Source of the DNA: JAJKIP01 sp040509055 | GTDB lineage: Bacteria; Bacteroidota; Bacteroidia; Chitinophagales; Chitinophagaceae | Direction of reading: 5' to 3' | Length of the DNA stretch: 17,420 nt | Assembly (NCBI GenBank): GCA_040509055.1 | Contig: JBEVLT010000187.1 | Location: 1-17,420 of the forward strand | Shown here: positions 1 through 7,910 of the stretch, in pieces | Position numbering within the stretch: position 1 is the stretch's first letter | Layout of the letters: each line of letters starts with the position of its first letter | Notes under the pieces: model-generated | Database searches by the model: none | Seen by the model: only the letters and a program-made list of their open reading frames with translations | Told to the model about the DNA's origin: nothing | Position numbers and translations under genes: made by a program

Positions 1-2
1 TG

Positions 3-671
3 TTCGGCATTCTTACCTTACTGCAATCGAAAAAATACGTGGCTGCGGAGAAAATAGCGGAGCGTTTCCGTATCAGCGTCCGCACCGTGTACCGCGATGT
101 CAAAGCGCTTTGCGGGCTGGGCATTCCCGTCAGCTTCGAGGCAGGAAAAGGCTATTTTGTGGTGCAGGGCTATTTTCTGCCCCCTGTTTCCTTCACCACC
201 GAAGAGGCCAATGCACTGCTGCTGACGGAATCGCTGGTATATGGCTTTACCGACAAATCCATCCAGGCGCATTATTCCGGCGCTTTGAATAAGGTAAAAG
301 CCGTGCTCCGCGGCCCGCAAAAAGAAAAGCTGGAACTGCTCAGCGATACGATCCGGCTGCAGGCACCGCCCTGTTTTACGCTTAGTTCCGAATACCTGTC
401 GGTACTGCAGGATGCCATTGCCGGCAGAACCATCGTGGAGATCGATTACAAGAATAACAAGGAAGAAGTAAGCCAGCGGCAGGCAGAGCCCATCGGGCTG
501 GTATTTTATGCCATGAGCTGGCACCTGATCGCCTGGTGCCACCTGCGCGGCGATTACCGCGATTTCAAAGTGGCCCGCATTCTCCGGCTACGCCGTACCG
601 ACCGCCCTTTTACCCAGCCTGCCCATATTGCCCTTAGCGACTACATGAAAACGCTGCCGGTCGATTATTGA
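3..671 (+). CDS. WYL-domain HTH transcriptional regulator (YafY type), 5' end outside the window
   Basis: The reading frame is open from base 3, so the gene starts before the window. The GTG at 39 is internal, because the residues before it (FGILTLLQSKKYV) are the usual first helix of this family. An N-terminal HTH of the DeoR/HTH_11 type is visible (AAEKIAERFRISVRTVYRDV), followed by a linker region. The C-terminal WYL-like domain has EPIGLVFYAMSWHLIAWC followed by RDFKVARILRLR, with WHL in place of the literal W-Y-L. Family members are cytoplasmic DNA-binding regulators whose WYL domain binds ligands or nucleic acid. The target is unknown, and the gene it controls may lie to the left of the window. 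The stop is TGA at 669-671, and 154 bases separate it from the next start. Confidence 0.88.
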   Translation, partial: FGILTLLQSKKYVAAEKIAERFRISVRTVYRDVKALCGLGIPVSFEAGKGYFVVQGYFLPPVSFTTEEANALLLTESLVYGFTDKSIQAHYSGALNKVKAVLRGPQKEKLELLSDTIRLQAPPCFTLSSEYLSVLQDAIAGRTIVEIDYKNNKEEVSQRQAEPIGLVFYAMSWHLIAWCHLRGDYRDFKVARILRLRRTDRPFTQPAHIALSDYMKTLPVDY

Positions 672-825
672 TCGCCGAATCCCGGAAAAAAGCAACCCTG
701 AGAGGCTGGAAAAAAAATGACCGGGCCAGAGCACATCCCACCAGGAGCGGCTAACGGGCCGGCACAGAATGTGTAATAAACCCTCCATGTCCCCGTTCTA
801 TTCACACCTGTATAAAGCCCTGAAT

Positions 826-1713
826 ATGAAGATACCTGCATTGGTCATCCTGCTGTGGTGCGGCAGCCTGGCAGCCCTGGCCCAACCCACCGGCCCGGAA
901 ACCCTGCCACAGGAACAGCAGCCGCCCCATAGTGCGCCGCCGGTACCGGACAGCTTTATCCTGTTTGGCGAGCGGGTACCGCTGGATATATGGGACGTAA
1001 GGGAACGGCTGGACCGGGAGATATTGATCAACACCTACCTGCAGGGCACTTCGCTTTACATCCTGAAACTGGCTACCCGCTGGATGCCGATGATCGAGCA
1101 GCGGCTGAAAGCCAATGCTGTTCCCGACGATTTCAAATACCTCTGCGTAGCCGAAAGCGCGCTGCAAAACCAGGTGTCCAAAGCAGGGGCCACCGGCTTC
1201 TGGCAGTTCATGCGCAGCTCGGCACCCGTGTACGGGCTGGAGATCAACAACGAGGTGGATGAGCGCTACCACGTGGAGAAATCGACCGAGGCCGCCTGCC
1301 GGTACCTGAACGAAGCCTACCGGAAATTCGGTAGCTGGACGGCCGCGGCCGCCTCCTACAACTGCGGCATCGGCGGCTATGCCAATGCCGTTTCGGCACA
1401 GGGCACTTCCGACTACTACAGGCTGCTGCTGCCGGAAGAGACCATGCGTTATCTTTTCCGCATCATGGCGCTGAAGCATATCCTGGAAGACCCGGCCAGG
1501 AGCGGGTTTATCCTTTCGCCGGCCGAGCAATATTCCCCGCTCAGCCTCCGGCAGGTAGAAGTAAGCCATGCTATTCCCAGCCTGGTACAGTTTGCCGCAG
1601 ACCAGGGCACGGATTACAAAACGATCCGGCTGCTGAATCCCTGGCTGCGGAGCAACCGGCTCACCAATAAGTACAAAAAACGCTATACGCTGCTGCTGCC
1701 TGCCCGCCCGTAA
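826..1713 (+). CDS. Secreted lytic murein transglycosylase (SLT domain, MltD-like)
   Basis: Predicted to cleave peptidoglycan glycan strands in the periplasm. I chose the ATG at 826 (295 aa) over the in-frame ATG at 769 because it starts directly on a signal peptide, MKIPALVILLWCGSLAALAQ, probably cut after residue 19 or 20. The SLT domain spans about residues 70-200. The catalytic Glu is E110 (CVAESALQ), followed by GATGFWQFM (121-129) and AAASYNCGIGG (175-184), the three classic SLT motifs. Residues 243-292 look like a degenerate LysM-type wall-binding repeat, ending in YTLLLPA. A lipobox Cys is absent, so it is secreted rather than a lipoprotein. It stands alone in its orientation group, with no obvious operon partner. 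Confidence 0.9.
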   Translation: MKIPALVILLWCGSLAALAQPTGPETLPQEQQPPHSAPPVPDSFILFGERVPLDIWDVRERLDREILINTYLQGTSLYILKLATRWMPMIEQRLKANAVPDDFKYLCVAESALQNQVSKAGATGFWQFMRSSAPVYGLEINNEVDERYHVEKSTEAACRYLNEAYRKFGSWTAAAASYNCGIGGYANAVSAQGTSDYYRLLLPEETMRYLFRIMALKHILEDPARSGFILSPAEQYSPLSLRQVEVSHAIPSLVQFAADQGTDYKTIRLLNPWLRSNRLTNKYKKRYTLLLPARP

Positions 1714-1839
1714 TACCCCGGCCATTCAAACAGGAAGCTATATCCCGGTAAAAGCGTTGCGCCAATTCCACACTTTCGGCTATGTGCATGCAGCCGGCAC
1801 CCTTTCGCATAGTTTTTGCACAATTGGCTGTAAAACAAA

Positions 1840-1854
1840 GCATCGCTCCGATGC
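1840..1854 (+). other. Small perfect hairpin upstream of the PAP2 gene
   Basis: GCATCG-CTC-CGATGC is a 6-bp perfect stem with a 3-base loop, ending 13 bases before the ATG at 1868. It could form in the 5' untranslated RNA or be chance. No ribosome binding site is visible nearby. A TAGTTTTTG stretch at 1810-1818 resembles the Bacteroidota -7 element with one extra base. Confidence 0.25.
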
Positions 1855-1867
1855 ATATACAAAGACT

Positions 1868-2740
1868 ATGAAAAGAATCCTTACCGCCCTGTTGGTACCC
1901 GCTCTTTTTTCCGGCACAGCCTGTTTTGCACAGGATACGCTTGTTTCGGTAAATGAGCCGGTCACTGCTACTGCAACGCCTGCCCCTGATCTTAAAAAAC
2001 AACCGGTCTATAAATTCAATTATGCCGTAGACATTCCGGTCACCGCGGTAACGACGGGTATTACCCTGTATGGCTTTTCCAAAATTTACAACAAGGAGCG
2101 CCTTACGGTAGCCGAAGTGGAAAGCCTGGATCCGCGCACCGTAAACCGTTTCGACCGGTCCGCCACCCGCCAGTTCAACGAGTCGGCATCCAAAATAGGC
2201 GATTACCTGTTCTATGGTTCCATGCCCCTGCCCCTGCTGTTCCTGGCTGATAATAAGATCAGGAAGGATTATTTAAAGATCATGCTGCTGTACCTGGAGA
2301 CCATGGGTGCAACGGGTGTGCTGTACACCAGTGCCGTTTATTTCGGCGACCGGTACCGCCCTTATACGTACAACGATGAAGCACCAATGGATTTTAAACT
2401 GCGCGGCGGCTCGCGCAATTCCTTTTTTGCCGGCCACCCGGCACTGGTAGGCACGTCCACATTCTTTATGGCATCGGTCTATGCGGCGTATCATCCCGAA
2501 TCGAAGATCAAATGGGTGTTTTATACCGTTGCGGGACTGGCCACCGCCACTACAGCCATGGCCCGCTACCTGGGCGGCCGTCACTTTCCTTCCGATATCC
2601 TGATCGGCATCACGGTAGGTCCGCTGGCCGGCATACTGATCCCGCATATTCATAAAAACAAGGACCTCAGCAAGCGCAAAACCGTAGTGACGCCCTTCTT
2701 CGGGCAAAGCTCAGGGCTGGCCCTGGTGCATAAGTTTTAA
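1868..2740 (+). CDS. PAP2-superfamily phosphatase, exported or membrane-associated
   Basis: A type 2 phosphatidic acid phosphatase-like protein of 290 aa. The open frame extends upstream to 1757, but the ATG at 1868 begins a clear signal sequence (MKRILTALLVPALFSGTACFAQ), so this start is preferred. Further hydrophobic segments lie around residues 55-70, 117-128, 135-160, 190-208, 215-232 and 244-260. Phosphatase motifs: R164-P165 (motif 1), S185-FFAG-H190 (motif 2, replacing PSGH), and R233 with H239 and D243 (motif 3, R-x5-H-x3-D). The Lys expected seven residues before R164 is Val157, so motif 1 is incomplete, although both catalytic histidines and the Asp are present. Family substrates are lipid phosphates or undecaprenyl diphosphate; the substrate here cannot be read from the sequence. 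Confidence 0.85.
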   Translation: MKRILTALLVPALFSGTACFAQDTLVSVNEPVTATATPAPDLKKQPVYKFNYAVDIPVTAVTTGITLYGFSKIYNKERLTVAEVESLDPRTVNRFDRSATRQFNESASKIGDYLFYGSMPLPLLFLADNKIRKDYLKIMLLYLETMGATGVLYTSAVYFGDRYRPYTYNDEAPMDFKLRGGSRNSFFAGHPALVGTSTFFMASVYAAYHPESKIKWVFYTVAGLATATTAMARYLGGRHFPSDILIGITVGPLAGILIPHIHKNKDLSKRKTVVTPFFGQSSGLALVHKF

Positions 2741-2893
2741 GCGCCGGCAAATCATACGTAGTATTGTTTTGATCTATCCCGCAGCGCATGCAATACAGTA
2801 TTCTTTCGCAGTTCGGTTTCGTTGCGTCCGCCACTGAAAACAGACCCTGCTACGCGACGAAACATTCCTGATGCGTATCTTTATGCAACCCGT

Positions 2894-3346
2894 ATGCAAC
2901 GCATCGCTTCCGAGCTCGATACGCTTATTCATCACTACCTGCCAGGCCTGCAGGCATTGCCTGTGGAGCAATTACGTCATAAACCTTCCCCCTTTCGCTG
3001 GAGCAAAAAAGAAATAATCGGCCACACCATCGATTCGGCACAGAACAACCTGCGCCGGTTTATCACGGCGCAGTACGAAGACACTCCCCATATCGTCTAC
3101 AACCAGGACCAGTGGGCAGCCCTTTCCGGCTACCAGCAATATGACGAAGCCGGGCTGATCGGGCTATGGTACCTGCTGCATCAACACCTGGTAGCCGTAC
3201 TGAAAAATATGCCGCCGGCCATGGCACAGCGGCAATGCCGCACCGAATCGGTGTACACGCTGGAATGGCTGGCCCGGGATTATATCCGCCACCTGCAGCA
3301 TCACCTGCACCAGGTGCTGGGCCTGGAGCCTGTACCTTATCCATAA
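2894..3346 (+). CDS. DinB-family (DinB_2 fold) protein
   Basis: A 150-aa protein of the DinB/YfiT four-helix bundle superfamily. The frame opens upstream with a TTG at 2822, but homologues begin close to MQRIASELDTLI, so the ATG at 2894 is chosen. The typical metal-site motifs are visible: SKKEIIGHTIDSAQNN with H44, and the C-terminal helix YIRHLQHHLHQ with H133, H136 and H137. Family members are metal-binding, and some are thiol-dependent transferases or damage-inducible, but most have no known role, so no function is assigned. A near-consensus -7 element TATCTTTA (2876-2883) ends 10 bases before the ATG, which would leave a very short leader. Confidence 0.85.
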   Translation: MQRIASELDTLIHHYLPGLQALPVEQLRHKPSPFRWSKKEIIGHTIDSAQNNLRRFITAQYEDTPHIVYNQDQWAALSGYQQYDEAGLIGLWYLLHQHLVAVLKNMPPAMAQRQCRTESVYTLEWLARDYIRHLQHHLHQVLGLEPVPYP

Positions 3347-3396
3347 GCCATTGCCGATTTTCTTTCCCGGAAATTTTCCGTGCCCCCGTCGTCCGG

Positions 3397-3404
3397 TACC
3401 TTTG
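3397..3404 (+). promoter_or_regulatory. Bacteroidota -7 promoter element of the MFS gene
   Basis: TACCTTTG is an exact match to TAnnTTTG and ends 7 bases before the ATG at 3412. A start point a few bases downstream would make the mRNA nearly leaderless. No good -33 TTG element is seen at the usual spacing. Confidence 0.5.
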
Positions 3405-3411
3405 CAGCGCC

Positions 3412-4602
3412 ATGCTAAAAGCAACTGCCCTCGTTTACCGCGATGCTTACTCCGGGTTGTCAAGATCAACCTGGCTGCTATCGGTGGTCATGCTGATCAA
3501 CCGCAGCGGCACCATGGTGGTCCCGTTCATGATGCTGTACCTGACCAGCGCTAAAATGGGTTATACCATCGGGCAGGCCGGCTATGTCATGGGCATGTTC
3601 GGCGCCGGTTCGCTGGCAGGTGCCTGGCTTGGCGGCCGGCTTACCGACAAGATCGGTTTTTACCCGGTGCAGCTGGCTACCCTGCTGGGCGGAGGCTGTT
3701 TATTCATCCTGCTGGGGCAAATGAAAAGCTACGGGCTGATCTGTCTTTTCACCTTCCTGGTCAGCCTGGTGAACGAGGCGTTCCGGCCGGCCAATTCCAC
3801 GGCCATTGCATTTTACAGCCGCGAGGAGAACCGTACGCGCTCCTATTCGCTGAACAGGCTGGCCATCAACCTGGGCTGGGCGCTTGGCGGCGCCATCGGT
3901 GGTATCCTGGCCAAGCACAATTACCAATTGCTGTTCTGGGTGGATGGCATCACCAACCTGCTTGCCGCGGTGCTCATGCTCGTCTTTTTGCGAAAGGCCG
4001 GCCACCAGCCAGCAGGATCGGCGCGGACGGTGGTTGCCCCTGCCCTGTCTGCTTATAAAGACAGGACCTATCTTCTCTTTATCCTGCTCTGTTCGGTATA
4101 TGCCTGCTGCTTCTTTCAGCTCTTCAGCAACGGGCTGGTGCATTTCGAAAAGCAGCTGCACCTGTCCGAGCCATTCATCGGGCTGCTGATGGCGCTGAAC
4201 GGCATCATCATCGTAGTGGTGGAGATGGCATTGATCTATAAGCTGGAAAAAAGAAACCGGAGCACCATGTATATCGTTGCAGGCATGGCATTGACGGGTC
4301 TTTCCTTCCTGCTGCTGGCCATCCCGGCCCGTGGCGTCATTCTGCCGGTCATCATGGTCACGCTGGTGACGATTGGCGAAATGCTGGCCATCCCCTTCAT
4401 GAATGCGTACTGGATCAGCCGCACACAATCTTCCAACCGTGGTCAGTATGCCGCATTGTATACCATGGCGTGGTCGGCGGCCCAGATCATCGGCCCGATA
4501 GGCGGCGCCCAGGTAGCGGAACATTTCGGCTTTACCACACTGTGGTGCATCATCGGCATCGTACCCGTGCTGGCGGCACTGGGCATCCGCAAGTGGACCT
4601 GA
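3412..4602 (+). CDS. Major facilitator superfamily transporter (drug/metabolite exporter type)
   Basis: A 396-aa inner-membrane protein with about 12 hydrophobic segments. The open frame runs upstream to 3166, overlapping the DinB gene, but that stretch reads as non-coding shadow. The ATG at 3412 (MLKATALVYRDAYSGLSR) fits the family start and sits just after a TAnnTTTG element. The loop 2-3 signature of the MFS is present as GGRLTDKIG (residues 74-82). EAFRPANSTAIAF and NRTRSYSLNRLAINLGWALGG resemble the motif C/D region of MdtH/YttB-like 12-TM exporters. The substrate is unknown. The next gene starts 80 bases downstream with its own promoter element, so an operon is not required. Confidence 0.88.
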   Translation: MLKATALVYRDAYSGLSRSTWLLSVVMLINRSGTMVVPFMMLYLTSAKMGYTIGQAGYVMGMFGAGSLAGAWLGGRLTDKIGFYPVQLATLLGGGCLFILLGQMKSYGLICLFTFLVSLVNEAFRPANSTAIAFYSREENRTRSYSLNRLAINLGWALGGAIGGILAKHNYQLLFWVDGITNLLAAVLMLVFLRKAGHQPAGSARTVVAPALSAYKDRTYLLFILLCSVYACCFFQLFSNGLVHFEKQLHLSEPFIGLLMALNGIIIVVVEMALIYKLEKRNRSTMYIVAGMALTGLSFLLLAIPARGVILPVIMVTLVTIGEMLAIPFMNAYWISRTQSSNRGQYAALYTMAWSAAQIIGPIGGAQVAEHFGFTTLWCIIGIVPVLAALGIRKWT

Positions 4603-4657
4603 TAGTGCGTGCATATTACTATTTTATTAATGCCCTGCGGCAGCATAGCGAATCCCC

Positions 4658-4665
4658 TACTTTTG
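4658..4665 (+). promoter_or_regulatory. Bacteroidota -7 promoter element of the alkaline phosphatase gene
   Basis: TACTTTTG matches TAnnTTTG exactly and ends 17 bases before the ATG at 4683. No convincing -33 element is seen. No Pho-box-like direct repeats were recognised. Confidence 0.5.
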
Positions 4666-4682
4666 TAAAAAATCGATTGTTA

Positions 4683-6293
4683 ATGACAAGGTTTGGCCTC
4701 TTTTTCCTCGCTTGTACCATGGCGCTATCCCTGCATGCACAGCCCTTATCGCGGCCCAAACTGGTGGTCGGCATCATGGTAGACCAGATGCGCTGGGACT
4801 ACCTGTACCGTTTTTACGACCGCTACGGAAGCGGCGGCTTCAGGCGGCTGCTGGGAGAAGGATTTACCTGTGAAAACACCCTGATCCCTTATGCGCAGAC
4901 CGTAACGGCGGCAGGCCATACCTGCGTGTACACCGGCAGCGTGCCGGCCCTGCACGGCATCATGGGCAACGACTGGTACGACAAGGCACTGGGCAGAAGC
5001 GTATACTGCACGGAAGACGACAGTGTAACCACCATCGGCGGAGCACCGGCCGCAGAGCCGCAATCGCCGCGCAATCTCTGGACCACCACCATCGGCGACG
5101 AGCTGCGGCTGGCTACCAACTTCCGCTCCAAAGTGATCGGGATTGCCATCAAGGACCGGGGCGGCATTTTACCGGCCGGGCATTCGGCCAATGCAGCTTA
5201 CTGGTACGATGTTCTTTCCGGCAACTGGGTCAGCAGTACCTATTACATGAATACATTGCCCGGGTGGGTCAGCACGTTCAACAACCGGAAAACGGTGGAC
5301 TCCTTTTACCGGCAGAACTGGAATACCCTTTACCCGATCGCCTCCTATGTACAAAGCGACAGCGACAACGTGGCTTACGAAGGAAGGTTCGGCCACGAGG
5401 CCAAACCGGTGTTCCCGCATGAGCTGGCTTCGCAGGCCGGCAAAGATTACCGCCTGATTGCCGCTACACCCTATGGCAGCACCCTGACGCTGAACTTTGC
5501 CAAAGCCGCTTTGGAAAGCGAAGGCCTGGGCAAGGACGATATTACCGATATGCTCGCCGTCAGCATTTCCTCGCCTGACTATGTAGGTCACCAGTTCGGG
5601 CCCAACTCCATCGAGGTAGAAGATACCTACCTGCGGCTGGACAGGGACCTGGCGGCCTTCTTCACCTACCTGGATGCAAAAGTGGGCAAGGGTCAATACC
5701 TGGTATTTCTGACCGCCGATCATGCCGTAGCGCATACGCCCGGTTTCCTGCGCAAGCACCATATTCCCGCACTTACGCTCCCCTATATGGGAGGGCAGCT
5801 GAACAAAGCCGTGCAGGAAAAATTCGGTATTGCCAATGCTATCACCACCATCGGCAACTACCAGCTTTACCTCAACGACCGGCTGATCGACAGTGCCGGC
5901 AAAAGGGATGAGATAAAGAAATTCATTATCAGCACGCTCAACAGCAACCCTGATGTGCTGATCGCCTTTGACAATGCCGCCATCAGCCAGGCCAACCTGC
6001 CTGCCGAAACGAAGGAGCTGTTCCTGAAAGGCTACAATACCAAACGCGGCGGGGATATACAGTATGTGCTGAAAGCCGGCAATTTTTCCGGCGGTACTAC
6101 CGGCACCACGCACGGCTCACCTTATCCTTACGATGCACATATCCCGCTGGTCTGGATGGGCTGGGGCATCAAAAAAGGGAAAAGCAATACCACGCACTAC
6201 ATGACCGATATCGCGGCCACGGTAGCAGCGTTGCTGCATGTGCAAATGCCTTCCGGTTGTATTGGTCAGCCGATTGAAGAGGTGATGAAGTAA
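4683..6293 (+). CDS. PafA-like alkaline phosphatase, exported
   Basis: A 536-aa periplasmic or secreted phosphate monoesterase of the alkaline phosphatase superfamily. The ATG at 4683 begins a signal peptide (MTRFGLFFLACTMALSLHAQ); the open frame before it lies in the MFS gene and intergenic DNA. All active-site residues known from the Elizabethkingia enzyme PafA can be placed: zinc ligands D34, D299, H303, D346, H347 and H477; nucleophile T75 in TVTAAGHT; N96 in GIMGNDWYD; and the K157-x-R159 pair in IKDRGGILPAGH. The K-x-R pair is the hallmark of the PafA-type monoesterases, which in the known case are not repressed by phosphate. The role is probably phosphate scavenging from organic monoesters. 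The gene is convergent with DUF1345, and no terminator is obvious in the 164-base gap. Confidence 0.92.
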   Translation: MTRFGLFFLACTMALSLHAQPLSRPKLVVGIMVDQMRWDYLYRFYDRYGSGGFRRLLGEGFTCENTLIPYAQTVTAAGHTCVYTGSVPALHGIMGNDWYDKALGRSVYCTEDDSVTTIGGAPAAEPQSPRNLWTTTIGDELRLATNFRSKVIGIAIKDRGGILPAGHSANAAYWYDVLSGNWVSSTYYMNTLPGWVSTFNNRKTVDSFYRQNWNTLYPIASYVQSDSDNVAYEGRFGHEAKPVFPHELASQAGKDYRLIAATPYGSTLTLNFAKAALESEGLGKDDITDMLAVSISSPDYVGHQFGPNSIEVEDTYLRLDRDLAAFFTYLDAKVGKGQYLVFLTADHAVAHTPGFLRKHHIPALTLPYMGGQLNKAVQEKFGIANAITTIGNYQLYLNDRLIDSAGKRDEIKKFIISTLNSNPDVLIAFDNAAISQANLPAETKELFLKGYNTKRGGDIQYVLKAGNFSGGTTGTTHGSPYPYDAHIPLVWMGWGIKKGKSNTTHYMTDIAATVAALLHVQMPSGCIGQPIEEVMK

Positions 6294-6457
6294 TGACAAC
6301 GGCAACCAGGGTAATGGATGACAGGGAGCTTCATCCGGGTTTCTCCTGTTATCCCATATTGATAAAACAAAAACGGCTTCTTCGTTTGCTTCGCAAAAAG
6401 ATAAGATGGTCACGCACAAGCTTTAGCTCACACCTTCTATTCTGTCCGTATAACCGC

Positions 6458-7144
6458 TTATTTATTCGTAAGCCCGGCCACGATATTGATGGTCAATGCA
6501 ATGACGGCGGTGTTGTAAGCAAAGGAAACCAGTCCGTGCATCAGCGCCAGCTGGCGGATGCGGGAAGAGGTGATGCTGACATCCGATACCTGGAAGGTCA
6601 TCCCGATGACAAAAGAAAAGTAGGCGAAATCCAGCAGGTCCGGCCGCCGCTCCTTGGGAAACTCCAGTCCTTCGGCATCTTTGGTATTGTCATTCGGATG
6701 GTCTGCATAAAACAGGTGAGCATACCTGTAGGTAAACGTGGTATGGATCAGGAACCAGGATAAGGCCAGGGCACCCACAGCAACCAGCAGAAACAATACT
6801 TTACCACGATGATCAGGCTGGCGGGTCAGCAACAGAAGCACAGCAAGCAGGCTGGCAAACGTGGATACCAGCGTGATGACAAAAATAAACCCGCGACTGC
6901 CTTCCGGGTCTTTAGCCTGCCTGCGTATATGGTGATGATCCGTTGTGAAAAAGATGACCCAGCTCAACACAAGCATGCACAGCGCGAAAATATCCCAGCC
7001 CATCACGAAATGTCCGATCCTGCCGGGCAGCAGATGCGGTAATAAAAAGTAAGCGGCGACAGCCACCGACAGACAGAGGACAACCCGGTGCACGGCGCGG
7101 AGCTGCATCAGCCAGTTACGATGGTTTGTTTTTCCAACACTCAT
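6458..7144 (-). CDS. DUF1345 membrane protein
   Basis: A 228-aa inner-membrane protein with about five hydrophobic segments (residues roughly 20-40, 48-66, 84-106, 114-132 and 204-224). The DUF1345 signature is clear: GLEFPKERRPDLLDFAYFS, then FVIGMTFQVSDVSITSS and the C-terminal LMHGLVSFAYNTAVIALTIN. The family has no established function. The ATG at 7144 is the first in the frame, with a basic N-terminus (MSVGKTNHRNWLMQLRAVHR) before the first membrane segment, which is typical. A promoter on this strand was not recognised. Confidence 0.9.
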   Translation of the reverse strand: MSVGKTNHRNWLMQLRAVHRVVLCLSVAVAAYFLLPHLLPGRIGHFVMGWDIFALCMLVLSWVIFFTTDHHHIRRQAKDPEGSRGFIFVITLVSTFASLLAVLLLLTRQPDHRGKVLFLLVAVGALALSWFLIHTTFTYRYAHLFYADHPNDNTKDAEGLEFPKERRPDLLDFAYFSFVIGMTFQVSDVSITSSRIRQLALMHGLVSFAYNTAVIALTINIVAGLTNK

Positions 7145-7275
7145 GCAGGTAAACAGCTATTTATATAGTTTGACCAACCAATATACGTTAAAATTCAGGC
7201 AGTCCGGTCAGCGTGACTATTTTATCACTACTGTTTTATTATATTTACACTTCACCAAAGAAAAAGGAGGTATTC

Positions 7276-7323
7276 ATGCAATCTACAGACCATTCATGGA
7301 AGCCTTCGGTTATTATCGCGTAG
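7276..7323 (+). CDS. Possible 15-residue peptide (MQSTDHSWKPSVIIA)
   Basis: The ATG at 7276 follows GGAGG (7266-7270) with 5 bases spacing. This is the only perfect Shine-Dalgarno before an ATG that I see in the window, and the recognised genes here lack one. The frame ends at TAG 7321-7323. The peptide has no signal sequence and I do not recognise it. It could be a leader peptide of an attenuator, a small functional peptide, or a chance ORF. Confidence 0.3.
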   Translation: MQSTDHSWKPSVIIA

Positions 7324-7364
7324 CCGGGCTGCTCCATTACAATAGATCTGCCGGCGCAAGCCGG

Positions 7365-7401
7365 AGCCACCAGGTTCGTTAGCCCGGTGGCTTTTTATTT
7401 T
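7365..7401 (+). terminator. Intrinsic terminator of the + strand unit
   Basis: The arms AGCCACC (7365-7371) and GGTGGCT (7386-7392) pair perfectly. Two further G-C pairs lie inside after one mismatch. A TTTTTATTTT tract (7392-7401) follows on the + strand only, so it terminates rightward transcription and does not serve the leftward DUF1801 gene. Confidence 0.65.
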
Positions 7402-7415
7402 AAGACGATGCCCCG

Positions 7416-7841
7416 CTATATACCGGGGTATTTCTTTTTCAGGTACTCCACCGACCCGCTGATAAGCTTTGCCAATACGTCCTGGTCCACGTCTTCCAGC
7501 TTTTTCAGGTACAGGCACCCCTTGCCGGTCTTGTGCTTGCCCAGCTTTTCCAGCAGTTCGGTCTGCCCGGGGAAACCAGCCAATACATACAGCGTCAGTA
7601 TATTCGGCTTGCGGGGAGCAAAGCCGGTGAGACACATATCACCCTCATGCCCGCTCTCGTACTTATAATGGTATTGCCCGAAACCGACGATACCCGGCCC
7701 CCACATGTTGGGCTTGGCACCGGTCACTTTCTTCATCAGCTTCAGCACGGCAAAACAATCCTGCCGGAGCCTTTCGTCGGCAATGCCGTTTAAGAAATCT
7801 TCTACCGGCTGTACGGTAGGCCTGGTTTTCTGCTCTGCCAT
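7416..7841 (-). CDS. DUF1801 (YdhG-like) protein
   Basis: A 141-aa cytoplasmic protein with the DUF1801 fold. The frame opens upstream to 7889, but that part lies in the terminator of the preceding gene, and MAEQKTRPTVQPVEDFLNGI at 7841 is the natural start. Typical features are the N-terminal VEDFLNGIADERLRQDCFAVLKLMKKVTG, WGPGIVGFGQYHYKYESG (residues 47-64), LTGFAPRKPNILTLYV (71-86) and the C-terminal DQDVLAKLISGSVEYLKKKYPG. The family's role is not established. Upstream on this strand, TATTTTTG (7856-7863) matches the -7 consensus but coincides with the T tract of the upstream gene's terminator, so its promoter activity is uncertain. Confidence 0.88.
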   Translation of the reverse strand: MAEQKTRPTVQPVEDFLNGIADERLRQDCFAVLKLMKKVTGAKPNMWGPGIVGFGQYHYKYESGHEGDMCLTGFAPRKPNILTLYVLAGFPGQTELLEKLGKHKTGKGCLYLKKLEDVDQDVLAKLISGSVEYLKKKYPGI

Positions 7842-7856
7842 AAAAATATTTAAAAC

Positions 7857-7886
7857 AAAAATAGCGGCAGGTTGCACTGCCGCTAT
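7857..7886 (-). terminator. Intrinsic terminator of the LEA-type lipoprotein gene
   Basis: ATAGCGGCAG (7861-7870) and CTGCCGCTAT (7877-7886) form a perfect 10-bp stem with a 6-base loop. On the - strand it is followed by a run of T, and it lies 25 bases past the stop of the gene ending at 7911. Confidence 0.85.
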
Positions 7887-7910
7887 CAAGATAAAACATT
7901 TGCCGGAATT

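Larger units (their letters stand above)
7240..7401 (+). ncRNA. Possible short + strand transcript carrying a mini-ORF and a terminator
   Basis: This stretch has the layout of a stand-alone transcription unit on the strand opposite both flanking genes. From left to right it holds: a near-consensus -7 element TATATTTA (7240-7247), a Shine-Dalgarno AAAGGAGG (7263-7270), a 15-codon ORF (7276-7323), a hairpin CCGGC-GCAA-GCCGG with a GNRA tetraloop (7351-7364), and an intrinsic terminator (7365-7392 plus T tract). CCGGGCT (7324-7330), directly after the mini-ORF stop, can pair with AGCCCGG (7381-7387). That pairing would compete with the terminator's 3' arm. There is no co-oriented gene downstream, so it could be a small RNA, a peptide gene or a remnant. 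Transcription is inferred only. Confidence 0.4.

Noticed and set aside
802..1725. 307-codon open frame antisense to the transglycosylase
   Set aside because: The + strand frame has a signal peptide and all SLT motifs; the antisense frame has no family features.
5169..6113. 314-codon open frame antisense to the alkaline phosphatase
   Set aside because: The + strand frame carries a complete set of active-site residues, so this is a shadow.
6293..6763. 156-codon + strand open frame starting at the phosphatase stop
   Set aside because: Most of it is opposite the DUF1345 gene and the sequence is low in hydrophobic or family features.
7143..7382. 79-codon + strand ORF spanning the orphan unit
   Set aside because: It has no ribosome site at its start, and the perfect Shine-Dalgarno inside it serves a different frame (ATG at 7276).
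7321..7392. tRNA or known riboswitch in the orphan unit
   Set aside because: There is no cloverleaf or T-loop consensus, and no cobalamin, SAM or other riboswitch core that I recognise.
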